A stretch of 64,000 nucleotides of DNA from Pontederia crassipes. Its lineage: Eukaryota > Streptophyta > Magnoliopsida > Commelinales > Pontederiaceae. The stretch is taken from positions 50,426,203 to 50,490,202 of the forward strand of contig CM060187.1 in assembly GCA_030549335.1 (NCBI GenBank), written 5' to 3'. Of this stretch, positions 60,330 to 64,000 are shown in pieces. The position numbers and the translations under genes are program-made. Under the pieces are notes generated by a model. It worked only from the letters and a program-made list of their open reading frames with translations. It did no database searches and was not told the origin of the DNA. The stretch's first letter is position 1; every line of letters starts with the position of its first letter.

Positions 60330-60980
60330 ACCGTCATATCTAATCTGACGGTGGGCACTGCTCACATGAGACGGAACGACGACCTAGCATCGGCGGCACA
60401 CCGACAAAAGAGTCTTCGTCAGTGGGGACGTTGGCTGCGAGGGAGATGGACGACGGGGAGAATGAGAGGGAGGAGGAAGAGGAGGAGGCTGAGGGCGGGG
60501 CCTCCGTCGTCGATCTCTCTCTCATGCGTGATCTCTCATCGTTGTAGCTTCCCCCGCCGTCCTCGTCGTCGATCGAAGAGAAAGGAGGAGAGTAGACCGA
60601 GGCTCTCGCCTCGCCGGATCCCTTGCGACCGGCCGCCCTCATCGTCGATGTTGTCATCGCCAGATAAGAGAAAGGGGGAGAGATCGCCGTCGTCGCCTAG
60701 CCGCCGCTCGCCGCTCACACCTCGCAGCTGCCATCATTGCCGTCGCCTCGTCACCCACCGTCATCGACTGGTCGCCCGCGGCCTTATCTGCCGCCTAACG
60801 GTCGGAGAAATCTGCCTTGGGTGGATCCGGCGGCTCCCGGCCTGATCCGGCCACCCGAGGCTTGATTCGCCGCTTGGCGACCAGATCAGGCGGCGGCGGG
60901 AGAGGGAGAGGGCCGGCCAGATTGCGAGAGAGACGGAGAGGGAGAGGGAGAAGGAGCGACATCGGATTCAAAATGGCTTT
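60330..60980. repeat. GC-rich block resembling the CACTA interior
   Basis: Strong GC and purine/pyrimidine strand bias. ggccagattgcgagagagac near 60912 echoes ggccagattcgagctagaga at about 54190, and both are followed by gagaggg runs. Open frames on both strands (up to 173 codons) are low-complexity Arg/Ser products and not credible proteins. Confidence 0.45.
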
Positions 60981-61252
60981 CGCTTTCTGTTAGGTAAAGA
61001 TACGAGGGATTCAAAATGTTTTGGAAAGTTGCTTTATTCTTTTCTTGATGTGGCTTGGAAGTTGGAAGTATTCTGAAAAAGGAGGGAATAATGTGATGGC
61101 ACACATCTTCTAGTCGGTTGACCACTAACAGACTACAAATGCGACTAGCAGCAGAGACTTCTTACTCTTCTGGTGGAAACCAACGACTCCAAATCATTAA
61201 AGTGGTATATGGTGGAACGATGGAATTGGATGCACATGCACATGCATGAGAG

Positions 61253-61303
<51 letters not shown>

Positions 61304-62900
61304 CACCTGAAACTGAAAGGAGTCGAAAGAAGGAGACGTGTTGTATGTTCCGTGTCTTGGTGTCAATAGTAAACATAACAATTAGACGTCAGATAGATGA
61401 TCAAGGAAGGTTGGTTCATGTGGTAGACTTATATGCATTTTAGGGTTCATAGGTATATATCCCAAAGTCTCTCACATAATTACTACTTTGAAAATATATA
61501 CATTAAAGTTAATAGTCGAATAGATATAGAAGAAAAAAAGAAATATATTGGTGGAGGTGATGAACGAGGAAGGTGTCTACCAGGGAAGGGAAATGTTTGA
61601 TGGGGTTTAGTCAGGTGATTGCACGTAGGAGGCACGGAAGCATATCAAGAAGGTGAAAGTGGCAGTGGCAATTTTAACACTTTGTGGACGTTTCAAAGCT
61701 TCCTACGTCTCACCGTTTCAAACAAGCTCTCACTCCGACCAACCTTCACACAATTGAACGAAATAATATTTTAAAAATATTGACGCTAATAGTCCTAGAT
61801 TTAAAATTCAGAAGATTTATCCACGAGTTCAATTATCGAATTAGTTAGATACTAATAATCTTAAAAATCAATGTCTCGACCAAAAAAAAAAACTTTCACT
61901 CTTCTTTTTCTACCCCTGAAACATTTTTATCTTTTTTTTACATTTCATTCTATTAAGCTCCATGTTTTCCAAGCTATTATTCTTCATATAGCTCCCATCC
62001 TTATTATGCTTATCAATTGCCGATTGATTTTCTAGAAATTTTGATATTATTAGTAACTTAATAATCATATAAAGTGGATAATAGTTAATTCAGATGTGCA
62101 ATGCATCAGATACGTGGGTGCGTGGCTAATTACATTGCATTTATTGTGAACGATGAGTTAATATCATTGCGAAACGTAGTAGATATTTTCTAACCTTTAA
62201 TTTCGATCTTAATAGTGGAGCCATTCATCATATGTCTTTGATTTGTTAATGTCATTAAATGTGAATTAAGCTGTCGAATACGAGTCCTAATTGTGTTTTT
62301 GTTTCCCTTCAAAGGAGAAGGAATAAATTGATGGATCCAAATTAAATGTACACCATCTCGTAAGCATCAAGCATTTAAATCGATTCAAGATTCAATCAAG
62401 CAACCCACGGAAAAATAAAATGATTTAATCAAACGAAGACACAGTTTCCATTTACATTCGGCACATAGAGGAAATAGAGATTTAGGTGTGTTATGCTCAT
62501 TAGGAGTCTTATGCTCATTATTTCCTTAAATTAAATATGTGCATGTACCAAGTTTGGAACTAATCGTTTTAATTACTAGACATATATATATGACCGTGTT
62601 CGGATATTGAAATTATTCTTATAAATAATACATCATGCATAAAAATATCCTTTCTATATAATTGTTCTAATAATAAATCACAATCTTATATTTAAAATTT
62701 GATAATTAAAATTAAGTTTCACATAATTATTAAATCCTTACTGTTTTTTTTCCTCTAACGCTATCAAGAAAGGAAAACATAATAGAGATATACAACGGTA
62801 AATTTGTATATAAGATAAATGATATGTAAAATTTTCTAAATCTGAATTACAAATTATTGGTCGATTAAATTCGATAACAAAGCATAAGAGTTAACTCTAA
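60981..62900. other. Spacer with (GA)n tract
   Basis: Contains a GA dinucleotide run at 61257-61299. No gene recognised. Confidence 0.5.
61257..61299. repeat. (GA)n microsatellite
   Basis: About 21 ga units. Confidence 0.95.
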
Positions 62901-62902
62901 AA

Positions 62903-63465
62903 GGGCCGTTTGATTCTATTGTATTCTTGAAAAAGTATACATATTCTTATTCTTGCTTGTGTTTGAATTGAAGAGAATAAAAATTAAAATATAATATTTT
63001 AACTAAAATATTTTATTATAAATAGATTATTATTAATATAATAATAAAAATATTAATATAAAAGTAGAACATTTAAAAATATGAAAATAAAAGAAGGATT
63101 CAAAAAGTTAAAAAAAAATGAGAACACAACTACTCTTTTGATTTCGAAAAATAACGGTATTGCTCTGATGGGAATAAAATGGCGATTTCGTCATTTTTAG
63201 ATGATTTCATTATTTTTCAATGTTTGATGAAAATAATTTTAAATCAACTAATGTTTGATTATATTTCAGGAACAATGTGATATTCCAACATTTAATCTCA
63301 AAGTAATACAATTCCAACATTTAAATCAACTAAGTTTTAGTGGTAAGACTATTGGGACATGTTTCCAAGAAAATAGATAATACAATTTTTTTCCATTATA
63401 AAAACGAGAACAGTAGACCAGATTTTTTTTAAAAAAAAATGTTCAGTTGTTCACAAAATCAAACT
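62903..63465. mobile_element. Possible MITE
   Basis: The left end gtttgattctattgta is similar to the inverse of the right end, gtttgattttgtgaac, about 550 bases apart. No clear target duplication beyond taaaa. Weak. Confidence 0.3.
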
Positions 63466-64000
63466 AAAAACCATTTTCACAATCTATAATGTGCATCTTA
63501 AATTGCAGTGCAAAAATATATCGTATATTCTTTTTACCGTTTATTTATGGCATAAAATCTGAATTAAAGCCTTCATGAGACAGCTCACAACAATTAATAA
63601 TTATAATTTATGTCAAATTAACATATGCGGCAGTATTTACTCGCCAGCCACATATCCAAACTAATTACTGCTGCAATTAATATGTTGGGGATGCATCCGT
63701 TCATCGATATCCGCACGTGTCGATATTTTGGAACCTTTTTTTGCTCTTTTTCCTTATTTCTTCCCCTATTACTGTATACACATTAATATTAGTCAAATAA
63801 CTTTGATAACTACGTATTTTACTATCAATTAATAACATTTATTTTAGATTATATATATATATACTTTGCAAATATATATATTAAAAAGATTTCATGCGAC
63901 TTAATTAGTTATGGATCGAAATATTATGGCGGATAAAAATGGAAGTTGAAATGTCATATTTTGCTCATGGATTTGATTGACAAAGTTAGTAAGAGGACTA
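63466..64000. other. AT-rich window end
   Basis: No gene or element recognised. Confidence 0.5.

Noticed and set aside
60324-60845. 173-codon open frame
   Set aside because: Arg/Ser-rich low-complexity product of a GC-rich repeat-like block; open frames occur on both strands here and none shows a domain.

Overview
The window looks like nuclear DNA of a flowering plant. The five identifiable genes belong to plant-type families and have spliceosomal introns. The space between them is AT-rich and crowded with MITEs, LINE tails, long-TIR MULE-type elements and LTR-element debris. Several exons are GC-rich (potassium channel exons 1, 2 and 5; SYS1 exon 1) while the introns are AT-rich. That contrast suggests a monocot, possibly a non-grass commelinid, but this is inference. 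No bacterial-type operon, CRISPR array, tRNA or rRNA was seen.

Layout. 1-12.7 kb: repeat-dominated, with two stretches resembling noncoding LTR-retroelement DNA (about 1-5.06 kb and from 6.64 kb) and a 413-bp MITE between them. 12.8-22.65 kb (+): a 13-exon Shaker-type K+ channel of the KC1/KAT3 kind, 695 aa, with S1-S6, a GYGD pore, CNBD and KHA domains and no ankyrin repeats. 25.2-26.4 kb (-): a trihelix transcription factor, 404 aa. 27.9-30.9 kb (-): a bL25-type organellar ribosomal protein gene with three exons, carrying an in-frame TAG where the family is conserved. 32.1-37.3 kb (-): an 11-exon CHY/CTCHY/RING-H2 zinc-finger E3 ligase, 300 aa. 45.3-49.7 kb (+): SYS1, a Golgi membrane protein, two exons, 152 aa. 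The rest (39.7-45 kb and 49.7-64 kb) has no gene I can support.

Mobile DNA is the most informative part. A Pack-MULE-like element inside the SYS1 intron carries a piece of a CHX cation/H+ exchanger gene. A complete non-coding CACTA element (TSD TAG) contains a fragment of plastid petA. Six RTE-clade LINE 3' ends ending in (TTG)n were found, five with target-site duplications. Two of them share a fixed 5' end, which suggests a short composite family. A minus-strand L1 fragment at 42.2-44.1 kb ends in a tail that matches a set of tiny oligo-T insertions (10-40 bp, plus one of 109 bp) flanked by 13-18 bp duplications, mostly in introns.

The genes do not form a pathway. They are ordinary independent plant genes: K+ transport, transcription, organelle translation, ubiquitination and Golgi trafficking. 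Exon coordinates were read by hand from splice consensus, reading frame and remembered family sequence; none was checked by alignment software.
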